Origin: DASWJS01 sp036397035
GTDB taxonomy: Bacteria > Actinomycetota > AC-67
Length of the DNA stretch: 20,451 nt
Direction of reading: 5' to 3'
Assembly (NCBI GenBank): GCA_036397035.1
Contig: DASWJS010000036.1
Location: 1-20,451, forward strand
Under the pieces are notes generated by a model, which worked only from the letters and a program-made list of their open reading frames with translations, had not been told where the DNA came from and did not search any database. Each line of letters begins with the position of its first letter. Position 1 is the stretch's first letter. The position numbers and the translations under genes were made by a program. Shown here piece by piece: positions 6,673 to 14,569 of this stretch.

Positions 6673-7836
6673 ATGGACCTGCTGGAGCACCAGGGCAAGA
6701 AGGTGTTCGCCGCCTACGGCATCCCCGTACCGGAGGGGAAGCCCGCCAAGTCGGCGAAGAAGGCGCGCCAGATCGCCGAGAAGCTCGGCGGCCGCGTCGT
6801 GGTGAAGGCGCAGGTCCGGGTGGGCGGTCGCGGAAAGGCCGGCGGCGTCAAGCTGGCCGCGACGGCGGACGAGGCGCAAGCCGCGGCGGGCCGGATCATC
6901 GGCATGGACATCAAGGGGCACACGGTTCGGGAGGTCCTGGTCGAGCGCGCCGACGCCGAGATCGCGGTCGAGTACTACGCCTCGTTCATGCTCGACCGAA
7001 GCGCGAAGACCATCCTCGGGATGTGCTCGGCAAAGGGCGGCATGGACATCGAGCAGGTCGCCGCGGAGGAGCCCGACTACCTTGCGAAGGTCCACGTCGA
7101 TCCGCTCGTGGGCATCAAACCGTCGCACGTCCGCGGGATGCTCTTCGGAGGCCGCATACCCGCCGAGCACCACAAGGCGGTCGGGGCGCTGCTCGCCAAG
7201 CTGTACGCGTGCTACGTGGGTGCGGACGCCGCGCTCGTCGAGGTGAACCCGCTCGTGGTGACGACCGCGGGCGAGGCGATCGCCCTCGACGCGAAGGTCT
7301 CGCTGGACGAGAACGCGCTCTTCCGCCACAAGGAGTTCGAACCGTTCGTTGACCTCAAGGCGCTCCCCAAGCAGGAGCGCCTCGCCAAGGAGAAAGGCGT
7401 CGGCAATTTCGTCGCGCTCGACGGGCGCGTCGGCATCATCGGCAACGGCGCGGGCTTGACCATGTCGACGCTCGACGTCGTCGCGGAGGCGGGCGGGGAG
7501 CCCGCGAACTTCCTGGACATCGGCGGGGGAGCGCGCGCGGACGTGATGGCCAACGGCATCGCGGTGATCCTGTCCGACCGCAAGGTCAAGAGCATGCTCG
7601 TAAACATCTTCGGCGGGATCACGCGTTGCGACGAGGTGGCCAAGGGGATCCTCGGGGCGATCGAGGCGCTCGGGGGTGATGTGCGCGTGCCGATCGTGGT
7701 GCGTCTGGACGGCACCAACGCCGAGGAGGGCCGCTCGATCCTGCGCGCGGCAAACCATCCGAAGGTCGTGCCGGCGGAGACGATGCTGTCTGCCGCCGAG
7801 AAGGCCGTCGCGCTGAGCAAGGGAAGGAAGGTCTGA
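6673..7836 (+). CDS. sucC: Succinyl-CoA synthetase (ADP/GDP-forming) beta subunit, 387 aa
   Basis: Succinyl-CoA + ADP (or GDP) + Pi gives succinate + CoA + ATP (or GTP) in the TCA cycle. The N-terminal ATP-grasp domain shows VVVKAQVRVGGRGKAGGVKL (about 36-55) and ALVEVNPLVVTTAGEAIALDAKVSLDENA, with the metal-binding Glu/Asn and Asp. The C-terminal ligase domain shows NGAGLTMSTLD, GGEPANFLDIGGGA and NIFGGITRCD. Length (387 versus 388 in E. coli) and both ends are normal. GGAGAGGA precedes the ATG. It lies 12 bases after the B12 subunit and one base before sucD, so the three are co-transcribed. Confidence 0.97.
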   Translation: MDLLEHQGKKVFAAYGIPVPEGKPAKSAKKARQIAEKLGGRVVVKAQVRVGGRGKAGGVKLAATADEAQAAAGRIIGMDIKGHTVREVLVERADAEIAVEYYASFMLDRSAKTILGMCSAKGGMDIEQVAAEEPDYLAKVHVDPLVGIKPSHVRGMLFGGRIPAEHHKAVGALLAKLYACYVGADAALVEVNPLVVTTAGEAIALDAKVSLDENALFRHKEFEPFVDLKALPKQERLAKEKGVGNFVALDGRVGIIGNGAGLTMSTLDVVAEAGGEPANFLDIGGGARADVMANGIAVILSDRKVKSMLVNIFGGITRCDEVAKGILGAIEALGGDVRVPIVVRLDGTNAEEGRSILRAANHPKVVPAETMLSAAEKAVALSKGRKV

Positions 7837-7837
7837 C

Positions 7838-8713
7838 ATGGCGATCATCGTCGACACCGGCTCGCGCGTCGTCGTCCAGGGCATCACGGGATCGGAGGGC
7901 ACCTTCCACACCCGCCGAAACGTCGACTACGGCACGACGGTCGTCGCCGGCGTGACGCCCGGCAAGGGTGGGCAGCGCGCCGTGGACGAGCGCGTGCCCG
8001 TGTTCGACACCGTGGCCGGAGCGGTCGCCAAGGAAGGAGCGAACACGTCCCTGGTCTTCGTCCCGGCGCCGTTCGCGGCCGACGCGATCTTCGAAGCGGT
8101 GGACGCGGGGATCGGCACGATCGTGTGCATTACCGAAGGAGTGCCGGCGCGCGACATGGCCGAGGTCTACCCGTACGTGCGCGCGAAGGGCGTGACCCTG
8201 ATCGGGCCGAACTGCCCCGGCGTGATCTCGCCGGGCAAGGCGAACGTCGGCATCATCCCGGGGGAGATCACCGGTCCGGGGCCGATCGGGCTCGTGAGCA
8301 GGAGCGGCACGCTGACCTATCAGGTGATGAACGAGATGTTCGCTCGCGGAGCCGGGCAGTCGACGTGCGTGGGCATCGGCGGCGACCCGATCGTTGGGAG
8401 CGACTTCATCGACGTCATCGGCGCGTTCGAAGCGGATCCCGAGACCGAGGCCATCATCATGATCGGCGAGATCGGGGGCGACGCCGAGGAGCGCGCCGCC
8501 GCGTTCATCGCCGAGCACGTGCGCAAGCCGGTCACCGCCTACATCGCCGGCTTCACCGCTCCCGAGGGCAAGCGCATGGGTCACGCGGGCGCGATCGTGA
8601 GCGGGTCGAGCGGCACGGCCAAGGCGAAGAAGGACGCGCTGGAGGCCAGGGGCATTCGTGTGGGAACCAACCCGACCGAAGCCGCCGAGCTGGCCGTCAA
8701 GTCTCTCGGCTGA
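7838..8713 (+). CDS. sucD: Succinyl-CoA synthetase alpha subunit, 291 aa
   Basis: This is the partner of SucC that carries the phosphohistidine. The CoA-binding Rossmann part begins VVVQGITGSEGTFHTRRNVDYGT. ITEGVPARDM and LIGPNCPGVISP (121-132) follow. The active-site His is His249 in KRMGHAGAIVSG. Length matches the family (about 290). It starts one base after the sucC stop, with AAGGAAGG upstream inside sucC. Its stop lies six bases from the stop of the convergent toxin gene, leaving no room for a dedicated terminator. Confidence 0.97.
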   Translation: MAIIVDTGSRVVVQGITGSEGTFHTRRNVDYGTTVVAGVTPGKGGQRAVDERVPVFDTVAGAVAKEGANTSLVFVPAPFAADAIFEAVDAGIGTIVCITEGVPARDMAEVYPYVRAKGVTLIGPNCPGVISPGKANVGIIPGEITGPGPIGLVSRSGTLTYQVMNEMFARGAGQSTCVGIGGDPIVGSDFIDVIGAFEADPETEAIIMIGEIGGDAEERAAAFIAEHVRKPVTAYIAGFTAPEGKRMGHAGAIVSGSSGTAKAKKDALEARGIRVGTNPTEAAELAVKSLG

Positions 8714-8719
8714 CTCTCG

Positions 8720-9130
8720 CTACCACACGGTCCTCACGTCGCGGTGCGCCCGCGCGTAGGCGGTCAGGCGCCGGTCCTTTGTCACCAGCGGGGCACCCAG
8801 CTCGCGGGCGGTGCAGTACAGGATCGCATCGGCCGGGTCGCCCCCGAAGTCGGGCAGGGCGCCCGCGTGCGCTCCGGCCTGCGCGCTCACGGGCGCCTCA
8901 CGGACTCGATCCTCGCTGAGAACGTCTCCAATCCACCGGAGAAGGTCTCGATCGAGCCGGATCCGGCTCTTGCGCTCCAGGACGGCGATCTCCCAGAACG
9001 AGATCGCGCTCAGCAGGACCGTGTCGCTCGCGTGCACGGCGCGAGCGGCACGCTGCGAGAGCTTGCCGCCGCCGGCCTTCCACCAGATGAGCACATGGGT
9101 GTCGAGGAGGATCAGGCCTCCGCTGCCCAC
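8720..9130 (-). CDS. PIN-domain ribonuclease toxin (VapC-like), 136 aa
   Basis: PIN domains are metal-dependent RNases used as toxins. The expected acidic residues are present: LLDTHVLIWW (Asp10), SFWEIAVLE (Glu47), DPADAILYCTA (Asp98/Asp101) and VTKDRRL (Asp119). The phrases DTHVLIWW and SFWEIA are characteristic of the PIN subfamily that pairs with Phd-type antitoxins. The GTG start at 9130 lies inside the antitoxin gene with 19 bases of overlap, so translation is probably coupled. The PIN fold appears complete, so the toxin is probably functional. Why this start: the family normally begins only a few residues before LLDTHV, and no other start is closer. Confidence 0.9.
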   Translation of the reverse strand: MGSGGLILLDTHVLIWWKAGGGKLSQRAARAVHASDTVLLSAISFWEIAVLERKSRIRLDRDLLRWIGDVLSEDRVREAPVSAQAGAHAGALPDFGGDPADAILYCTARELGAPLVTKDRRLTAYARAHRDVRTVW

Positions 9131-9345
9131 GTCTCACCCGTCGAGAACAGGTCTTCGTCCGAGGAGGTCACGACCGTGACGCTCCGGTCGGTTGACGGGG
9201 AGGCTTCGGTCTCCAGGGGAGTCAGCCGGGCCACCGGCCGGCCGTGCTTGGTCACGATGAACGTCATGTGGTCCTCCTCAACTCGATCCAGGATCGCGAG
9301 ACAACGCTGCTTGAACTCGCTCGCCATGATCACGATCGGCTCCAC
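9112..9345 (-). CDS. Phd/YefM-like antitoxin, 77 aa
   Basis: The N-terminus EPIVIMASEFKQRCLAILDRVEEDHMTFIVTKHG... has the Phd-fold pattern of a short strand, the ASEFKxxCLxxLD helix, and then the strand pair IVTKHGRPVARLTPL. This part dimerises and binds operator DNA. The acidic C-terminal tail (about 48-77, SSDEDLFSTGETWAAEA) is the expected toxin-wrapping segment. GTG at 9345 was chosen because it keeps the first strand and lies eight bases after a TACGAT -10 box. ATG at 9327 (MASEF) and GTG at 9333 are alternatives. It lies directly before and overlaps the PIN toxin gene. Confidence 0.85.
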   Translation of the reverse strand: MEPIVIMASEFKQRCLAILDRVEEDHMTFIVTKHGRPVARLTPLETEASPSTDRSVTVVTSSDEDLFSTGETWAAEA

Positions 9346-9353
9346 GGGCGTGG

Positions 9354-9395
9354 ATCGTACCACGCCGGGGAGAATATGTCCATAGTCAATGGACA
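9354..9395 (-). promoter_or_regulatory. Toxin-antitoxin promoter with overlapping inverted-repeat operator
   Basis: On the minus strand TGGACA (9377-9382, one mismatch to the -35 consensus), a 17-base spacer and TACGAT (9354-9359) form a good promoter ending eight bases before the antitoxin GTG. The 19-bp inverted repeat TGTCCAT-N5-ATGGACA (9377-9395) contains the whole -35 box. This is what negative autoregulation by a Phd-type antitoxin/toxin complex would require. That the antitoxin binds here is inference from the family. Confidence 0.75.
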
Positions 9396-9512
9396 CTGGA
9401 CGTCCGGCTGGAATCTGCGTGGGCGGACGGTGCCCCCGCGAGGACCCGAAGTCAACGGCATCTCGACCGGCGTGCGCCGCTCGTGAACAACGGGTCGAAG
9501 ATCGTGCGCGGC

Positions 9513-9926
9513 TCAGGTCCAGCCCGAGCGCCGCTCGGTCCATCGGCGCACGCCGCCCCACGCGACCGCGGCGGCGAGCGCGATCCCCGCGTAGAGGCCG
9601 AGCCACGCGCCGCTTCCGGTCACGGCGCCCGCGACCAGGAGCCCCATCGCGGCGACGCCCAGCGACACGTACAGGCCGCCGTCGCTCCTCGGCGCCGGGT
9701 CGGGCCAGATCGAGGCCCGGGCCAGGACCGCCGCCGCGGCGACGAACGAGGCGCCCACGGCCAGCGTGCTCCACGTCGTCAGCCCCGCCGCGTAGGTGAC
9801 GGTGCCGGTCGCGATCCTCGCCCGGTACCACCAGGGCACGAACCCGTTGACCACGCCCAGCGCCGCGCCCGCCAGGACGAGGCGCTCCGCGCCCGTCAGC
9901 GCGCTGATGCTCAACCGTTTGCCCAC
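9513..9926 (-). CDS. Small integral membrane protein, 137 aa, probably four membrane helices
   Basis: Hydrophobic segments lie at about 16-33, 46-69, 83-105 and 106-124, separated by short polar loops. WWYRAR follows the first helix and a basic tail (RRWTERRSGW) ends the protein. There are no recognisable enzymatic or transporter motifs. Its place between sucCD and purNH matches the uncharacterised membrane-protein genes found there in other actinobacteria, but I cannot establish orthology from sequence reading. GTG at 9926 lies seven bases after TACGAT (9934-9939, minus strand) with no Shine-Dalgarno, suggesting a leaderless transcript. Confidence 0.7.
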   Translation of the reverse strand: MGKRLSISALTGAERLVLAGAALGVVNGFVPWWYRARIATGTVTYAAGLTTWSTLAVGASFVAAAAVLARASIWPDPAPRSDGGLYVSLGVAAMGLLVAGAVTGSGAWLGLYAGIALAAAVAWGGVRRWTERRSGWT

Positions 9927-9933
9927 GTTCCCG

Positions 9934-9939
9934 ATCGTA
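9934..9939 (-). promoter_or_regulatory. -10 box of a probable leaderless transcript
   Basis: TACGAT on the minus strand lies seven bases before the GTG of the membrane-protein gene, the spacing expected if the start codon is the first transcribed triplet. The same hexamer serves the antitoxin promoter. Confidence 0.5.
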
Positions 9940-10011
9940 CCTTCGGGTTCCGTCCTGGCCGGACGCTGGACCGGGGCCGGCGCGCGACACCGCGACCGGC
10001 CCCGGATGTGG

Positions 10012-13000
10012 CTACAGCGTGCTCGTGATTCGGTGCGTGCCGCCCCCGAAGTCGTAGGAGTCGATGCGCACCATCGGGTCGCCCTTCGCGTCGCGCGCGA
10101 CCGAGACCCGGCCGGCTTGCGGCGCCAGCGTGAACGGCACGGCGTCGTCGTAGAAGTCCGACACCGGGATGCGCTTGACGTACGAGCCGTTGCGCTTCGC
10201 CCAGTGGCCGGCGGCGTCGAACGCGCCGTTGTCGTCGCCGTCGGCGATCGAGAACGTGATGCGTCCGCCCGCCCGTTCGTAGGCGGCGTCGTCGACGGCG
10301 AACAGCCCGTAGAAGCGGCCGTTGGTCACCGACGTGGGGAGCAGCTCGGCCAGGACGTCGCCGGCGTCGCGCGCCGCCAGGTACGCCTTGCACACCGCCG
10401 CGGTGCGCTCGCGCTCGACGCTGAGGTCGCCGGGCGAGACGTTGGGTGAGCAGGCGAGGGTGTCCACGCCGGCGCGCGGGTCGTAGGTGGTGAAGCTCGA
10501 CCCGAGCACGTCGGCGCCGTTCGAGCCGCGCGCCCCGCTCAACCGGGCGCCGTTCCCGATCGGGGAGAGCACGTGGTGCTCGGCCGCGGCGTTGTGGGTC
10601 GTGTTCTTCGGGACGTGCACGGCGAGCTGGAAGCTCTCGTGTTCGACGCCGGCCGCCTCGAAGCTCGAGCCGTTCCAGACGGGCCGGGTGCGAGCGGTGG
10701 CGGGATCGATCGCCCGGCTCAGCCCGTTGTCGCTGATCCCGAAGGACTGGGTCGGCACGCCGCCGGTCTTGACGGCGTTGCCCCACGACTGCTTGCCGAA
10801 CGTCGCCACGCGCAGCGCCACGTCGCAGAGCGCGATCGACGCCAGCGGCTCGGTCGGGTCCAGGCTCGCGGTCGTCCAGGAGGTCGGGATGGCGAAGACC
10901 GACAGGTGGCCGACGCGGGCGTTGCTCGACATGACGCTCCACTCGGTCGTGGCCGAGCCGCGCGTGCTGGATCGCTTCAGCGCGGGGACCACCTCGATCG
11001 TCGGGTCGTCGATCACGATGACGCTGTTGGCGCTGTCGAACGCCTTCTGGTCGCCGGTGGAGAACCGCACGCCGACGATCGCGTCCTGCACGTCGTAGGA
11101 CAGCGAGAGCGTGGCCACCGTGTAGGTGTTGCGCTCGGGCAGCGGGAACTCGTAGGTCATCACCGCGACCGGGAGCGACTGGCCGACGCCGCCGGCCGTG
11201 ATGCCGCGGTAGACGGCGGTGATGTCCGAGGCGTTGCCCTTCGGCGAGGAGGCCCGCTCGTCCGTCGGCAGGCACGAGGGCGCGCCGGTCGGGAAGGACC
11301 ACGCGGAGGACCCGGTCGTCGTGGTGGTGCAGTCGGAGTTCGCGGCCGCGATCTGCTCGAAGCTCAGCATCGAGCCGTCGGTGGGCACGCCGACGCCGCA
11401 CGTCTTCCACTCGCTCGCGGCGGGAACCGGGTCGTGCTCGATCAGATGGACGGCGCGCGACACGACGGTGGACGGGATTGCGTAGGAAACCTCGCCGCAA
11501 TAGAGGTTGAACGACACGCCCGTGCTCTGGTTGGACACCGCGCACATGCCGGTGTCGTTGTCCACCGAGCCGACGTCCTGGCGAGTGAGGCAGCCGTCCT
11601 CGAACGGGCCGGTGAACGGACCCTCGCCGCACGCGGGCAGCGCGGAGACGAACACGTCCGAGCCCGGCGCGTAGCCCATCTCGTTGCCGAACGTGCCGAG
11701 GTGGATGCCCAGCTCTTCCTGCCGGCCTCGCGCCTGCGTGGCGCCCAGGCCGTGGTCGGCGAGCACCTGCATTCGGTAGTAGCCGGGAGACACCATCGGG
11801 ATGCGGCCGCGGCCGTGCTGGGACGCCGGGACCGAACCGTCGAAGGAGCTTTGCGTGACGCCGGCTCGAAGGGCGTAGCTGTTGGACGGGTCGCCGCCGA
11901 CGTTCTTGAACCCGCGCCAGGACAGGAACTTGAAGGCCTGGCCGATCAGCCCGATGCCGGAGGGAAGGTTGGGCACGAGGAACAGCGTCATGTTCTCGGC
12001 GCGTTCGCCTTCCATGCCGCCGGTCATCAGCTCGTTGTAGGCGTAGGTCGTCTTGAAGTCGAAGGGCAGCGTCTGCGTGAGGCTCAGGGGGACGTCGACC
12101 GAGCCGCCGGCGCCGGACAGCGTGAGCAGGCCGCCGTAGACCCCGCCCTGGTACCGGCCGGATGCCGCCCGGACGATCACGCCGGATCCGTCGCCGGTCA
12201 CGCTCACGCGTTCGGCGTCGAGGTAGTCGGTCGCGACGGCCGCGCCGGTCGGGTCGGGTCCGATGAAGGATTCCACGATCGCCGAGCCGGCGCCGTTCGC
12301 GCCGCCGCTCCACAGCGGCACGGTGCGCTTCGCGGCGGTTGCGGTCCCGGCCTCGCCCAGCGCCGCATTCGACAGCGGGACCGGGGCCAGGGACGGATCG
12401 AAGAGGCGCAAGCCGTGGAAGACGCCGGCCCCTTGCTCCCAGACCGGGGCGGGCGTGTCGGTGTCGAAGGCGCGCGCCTTGGCGATGGACGCCTCGGCCC
12501 AGGCGAAGCCGCGAAGGACTTCGTCGTGGTTGCCGGACCGGCTCGCCGCCGTGGCCGGCAGGCCCGAGGCGACGGAAGCGGCGATGTTGGCGGCAACGAC
12601 CGAAGCGGCGGTCATCGACGATCCCTGCAGGGCGCAGCGGTAGGTGTCGGTGGCGCTCGGACACGGTGTGGGAACGACGCCCTGCTTGGCCCAGTCGATC
12701 GTCTGCAACGGCACGCGCAAGCTGTCGTCGGGCCAGGGGAGCGAAGCCTTCTTCGGGAGCATGACCATCATGTCGCTCGGCCCGAGCAGGTCGGGCTTGG
12801 GAGCCAGGTCGAGCGTCGGGCCGCGGCCGCTGGTCGGCGAGGTGCGCTCGACGGCGCCGTCCTCGTAGGCGGCGCCGACGGTGATGACCGACGGCAGCGC
12901 CGCCAAGCCGAAGACGGTCTGGGTCTGGAGCGCCTTGAGCGCGCCGCCCTCGGTCCGGGTGAAGTCCCCCGACGGGGACACGACCGCCACGCCGGCGTCG

Positions 13001-13770
13001 TCGAGCGCCTTCGCGGCGTCGAGGATCGCCTGCCAGTCCTTGGCCCGCGCGGTGAACTTCTCGACGGCGTCGCGCTGCAGCGGGCTGACGCCCTCGAAGA
13101 CGCGCGAGCGCAGGTCCTTGCTCGTGGGGATGCCGGTGACGCCGCTGCGCGCGTGCGCGCTCATCATCGCGTCGGCCACCAGCTCCCAGCCGGAGCCGAG
13201 ACCCTTGTCGATCTCGTGCCCGATCAGGTGCGTGATCGGGTCCAGCGCCGCCTGCGGCGGATAGGCGAGCAGCACCGCGTCGTAGGAGCCGCTCTGCGCG
13301 CGCGCGGACTCCAGCGCCTCTGCCAGGGCGGGAAGGTCGAGGATGTTCCAGGCGCCGTCGCGCGGCGGCACGCGGACCGAGGTGATGGTCGCGTCGGGAA
13401 GGAGCTGCAGGATCGCCGAGGCGGCGACCGTGCCGTAGCCGTGCGTGTCGGTGGCGTCCGCGGTGGAGGGCGTGACGATCGAGGGCTGCAGCGTGATCGG
13501 GAACAGGTCCTTCTGGATGCCCGTGCCGATCACCAGGATGCGAGCGGCGCCGGTGGCCGCTCGGTCTCGCAGCTCCTGCGTGCGGACGGAGCGAACGGTC
13601 TTGCCGGTTCCGCCGAAGCCGATGCCTTGACCGGTCAGACCGGGATCGGCGGTGACGCCGCTTCCCGCCTGCGCGGCGGTGGGCGTGAACATCGCTGCGG
13701 CGACGGCGAGTGCGAGACCTGCGGGCGTGACACGCGACGAAAGGCGCGCGCGAATAGCGGCGAGCAGCAT
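10012..13770 (-). CDS. Secreted subtilisin-like (S8) protein with apparent loss of the catalytic Asp, 1252 aa
   Basis: The signal peptide is residues 1-35 (LALAVAAAMFTPTAAQA). Residues about 75-400 follow the subtilase order: ILVIGTGIQKDLFP (78-91) where active enzymes have VIDTG; DTHGYGTVAASAIL (108-121) with catalytic-position His110; VAVVSPSGD (261-269), where the oxyanion Asn is Asp; LPSVITVGA and SGRGPTLDLAPKPDLLGPS (314-332), matching SSRGPT...KPDLVAPG; and LQGSSMTAASVVAANIA (381-397) with Ser385. The Asp position (residue 82) is GGC, Gly. The fold is thus supported, but the triad is probably incomplete. The remaining 850 residues are beta-rich with many Cys after about 700 and no family I recognise. 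No anchor is seen. ATG at 13770 was chosen because GGGAGGGGG lies seven bases upstream and it places the signal peptide correctly. Confidence 0.8.
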   Translation of the reverse strand: MLLAAIRARLSSRVTPAGLALAVAAAMFTPTAAQAGSGVTADPGLTGQGIGFGGTGKTVRSVRTQELRDRAATGAARILVIGTGIQKDLFPITLQPSIVTPSTADATDTHGYGTVAASAILQLLPDATITSVRVPPRDGAWNILDLPALAEALESARAQSGSYDAVLLAYPPQAALDPITHLIGHEIDKGLGSGWELVADAMMSAHARSGVTGIPTSKDLRSRVFEGVSPLQRDAVEKFTARAKDWQAILDAAKALDDAGVAVVSPSGDFTRTEGGALKALQTQTVFGLAALPSVITVGAAYEDGAVERTSPTSGRGPTLDLAPKPDLLGPSDMMVMLPKKASLPWPDDSLRVPLQTIDWAKQGVVPTPCPSATDTYRCALQGSSMTAASVVAANIAASVASGLPATAASRSGNHDEVLRGFAWAEASIAKARAFDTDTPAPVWEQGAGVFHGLRLFDPSLAPVPLSNAALGEAGTATAAKRTVPLWSGGANGAGSAIVESFIGPDPTGAAVATDYLDAERVSVTGDGSGVIVRAASGRYQGGVYGGLLTLSGAGGSVDVPLSLTQTLPFDFKTTYAYNELMTGGMEGERAENMTLFLVPNLPSGIGLIGQAFKFLSWRGFKNVGGDPSNSYALRAGVTQSSFDGSVPASQHGRGRIPMVSPGYYRMQVLADHGLGATQARGRQEELGIHLGTFGNEMGYAPGSDVFVSALPACGEGPFTGPFEDGCLTRQDVGSVDNDTGMCAVSNQSTGVSFNLYCGEVSYAIPSTVVSRAVHLIEHDPVPAASEWKTCGVGVPTDGSMLSFEQIAAANSDCTTTTTGSSAWSFPTGAPSCLPTDERASSPKGNASDITAVYRGITAGGVGQSLPVAVMTYEFPLPERNTYTVATLSLSYDVQDAIVGVRFSTGDQKAFDSANSVIVIDDPTIEVVPALKRSSTRGSATTEWSVMSSNARVGHLSVFAIPTSWTTASLDPTEPLASIALCDVALRVATFGKQSWGNAVKTGGVPTQSFGISDNGLSRAIDPATARTRPVWNGSSFEAAGVEHESFQLAVHVPKNTTHNAAAEHHVLSPIGNGARLSGARGSNGADVLGSSFTTYDPRAGVDTLACSPNVSPGDLSVERERTAAVCKAYLAARDAGDVLAELLPTSVTNGRFYGLFAVDDAAYERAGGRITFSIADGDDNGAFDAAGHWAKRNGSYVKRIPVSDFYDDAVPFTLAPQAGRVSVARDAKGDPMVRIDSYDFGGGTHRITSTL

Positions 13771-13777
13771 GTGATAA

Positions 13778-13786
13778 CCCCCTCCC
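13778..13786 (-). promoter_or_regulatory. Ribosome binding site deciding the subtilase-like protein start
   Basis: GGGAGGGGG on the minus strand lies seven bases before ATG at 13770. It rejects the 21-residue upstream extension, which would place charged residues before the signal peptide. Confidence 0.65.
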
Positions 13787-13921
13787 AGCGCGTCCCTCCG
13801 ACGCGCCGACACGGTTGTGCGGGTCGGTCGCATGGAGGAACGAGCGCGGCGGAAGGCGCATGACGGCCCGAAATGACTAAATCGGCCCGGAGCGGACCGT
13901 GGAGGTCAGGGCGGGGACGGG

Positions 13922-13927
13922 TAGCAT
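13922..13927 (+). promoter_or_regulatory. -10 box of a probable leaderless purN transcript
   Basis: TAGCAT lies seven bases before the GTG at 13935 and no Shine-Dalgarno intervenes. The purine-rich stretch further up (GGGCGGGGACGGG) is too distant to serve as one. Confidence 0.5.
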
Positions 13928-13934
13928 CCCGATC

Positions 13935-14531
13935 GTGAGTCGTTACCGCGTCGGCGTGCTCGCCTCAGGAACGGGATCGTTGCTGGAGGCGATCCTGGCT
14001 GCCGCCGACTCCTACGAGGTGACGTCGGTGGTCTCCGACCGGCCGGGAGTGCGGGCTCTGGAGATCGCGCGCGACGCCGGCATCCCCACCGCTCTCTTCC
14101 GTCTGAAGGACTTTCCCGACCGGGACGCGTTCAGCCTGGCGATCGCCCGCGAGCAGCTCGACCACGGCCTCGACCTGTCGGCGAGCGCGGGCTTCATGAA
14201 GGTGCTTTCGCGTCCCTACTTCGAGGCCGTCGGCGTGCCCTACGTGAACTCCCACCCGGCGTTGCTCCCGGCCTTCCCCGGCGCCCACGCGGTCCGCGAC
14301 GCGCTCGACTACGGCGTGAAAGTGACCGGCACCTCGATCATCCTGTGCGACGAAGGCATCGACACGGGCCCGGTCATCGCGCAGGAAGCCGTGGCGGTCG
14401 AGCCGGGCGACACCGAGGAGTCGTTGCACGAGCGGATCAAACAGGCCGAGCGCCGTCTGTTCCCGGACGTGATCCGTCTCTTCGCGGCCGGCCGCGTGAA
14501 GGTCGAAGGCCGCCGCGTGCACGTCCTGTAG
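13935..14531 (+). CDS. purN: Phosphoribosylglycinamide formyltransferase, 198 aa
   Basis: It transfers formyl from 10-formyl-tetrahydrofolate to GAR in purine synthesis, in the cytosol. Seen: phosphate-binding LASGTGSLLEA near the N-terminus; DLSASAGFMKVL, where the LAGFM loop is expected; YVNSHPALLPAFPGAHA with the catalytic Asn and His; and TGTSIILCDEGIDTGPVIAQEAV with the catalytic Asp in DTGP. Length is normal. SGTGS replaces the commoner SGxGSN. GTG at 13935 was chosen over an upstream in-frame start because it gives the usual N-terminus and follows a -10 box. purH starts 38 bases downstream, and folD, which produces the formyl donor's precursor, follows. Confidence 0.95.
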   Translation: MSRYRVGVLASGTGSLLEAILAAADSYEVTSVVSDRPGVRALEIARDAGIPTALFRLKDFPDRDAFSLAIAREQLDHGLDLSASAGFMKVLSRPYFEAVGVPYVNSHPALLPAFPGAHAVRDALDYGVKVTGTSIILCDEGIDTGPVIAQEAVAVEPGDTEESLHERIKQAERRLFPDVIRLFAAGRVKVEGRRVHVL

Positions 14532-14557
14532 CCGGCGGGGGCGCCGACGGCGTCGGA

Positions 14558-14563
14558 TACAGT
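14558..14563 (+). promoter_or_regulatory. -10 box of a probable leaderless purH transcript
   Basis: TACAGT lies six bases before the ATG at 14570, in the 38-base gap after purN. There is no clear Shine-Dalgarno, so purH may be transcribed separately as well as from the purN promoter. Confidence 0.45.
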
Positions 14564-14569
14564 TGGACC

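Noticed and set aside
6193..7911. N-terminal extension of the carboxyltransferase frame by some 570 codons, opposite the B12 subunit and sucC
   Set aside because: The extension is antisense to well-recognised genes and consists of His/Asp/Arg-rich shadow sequence. Carboxyltransferase homology begins only after 6192.
9911..13861. 1316-codon open frame on the minus strand in another phase of the same region
   Set aside because: Arg-rich low-complexity product that crosses the intergenic region and a neighbouring gene; no motifs.
10573..13863. 1096-codon open frame antisense to the subtilase-like gene
   Set aside because: Composition is the typical Arg/Gly/His/Val-rich antisense shadow of third-position GC bias; the minus frame has a signal peptide, S8 motifs and a Shine-Dalgarno.
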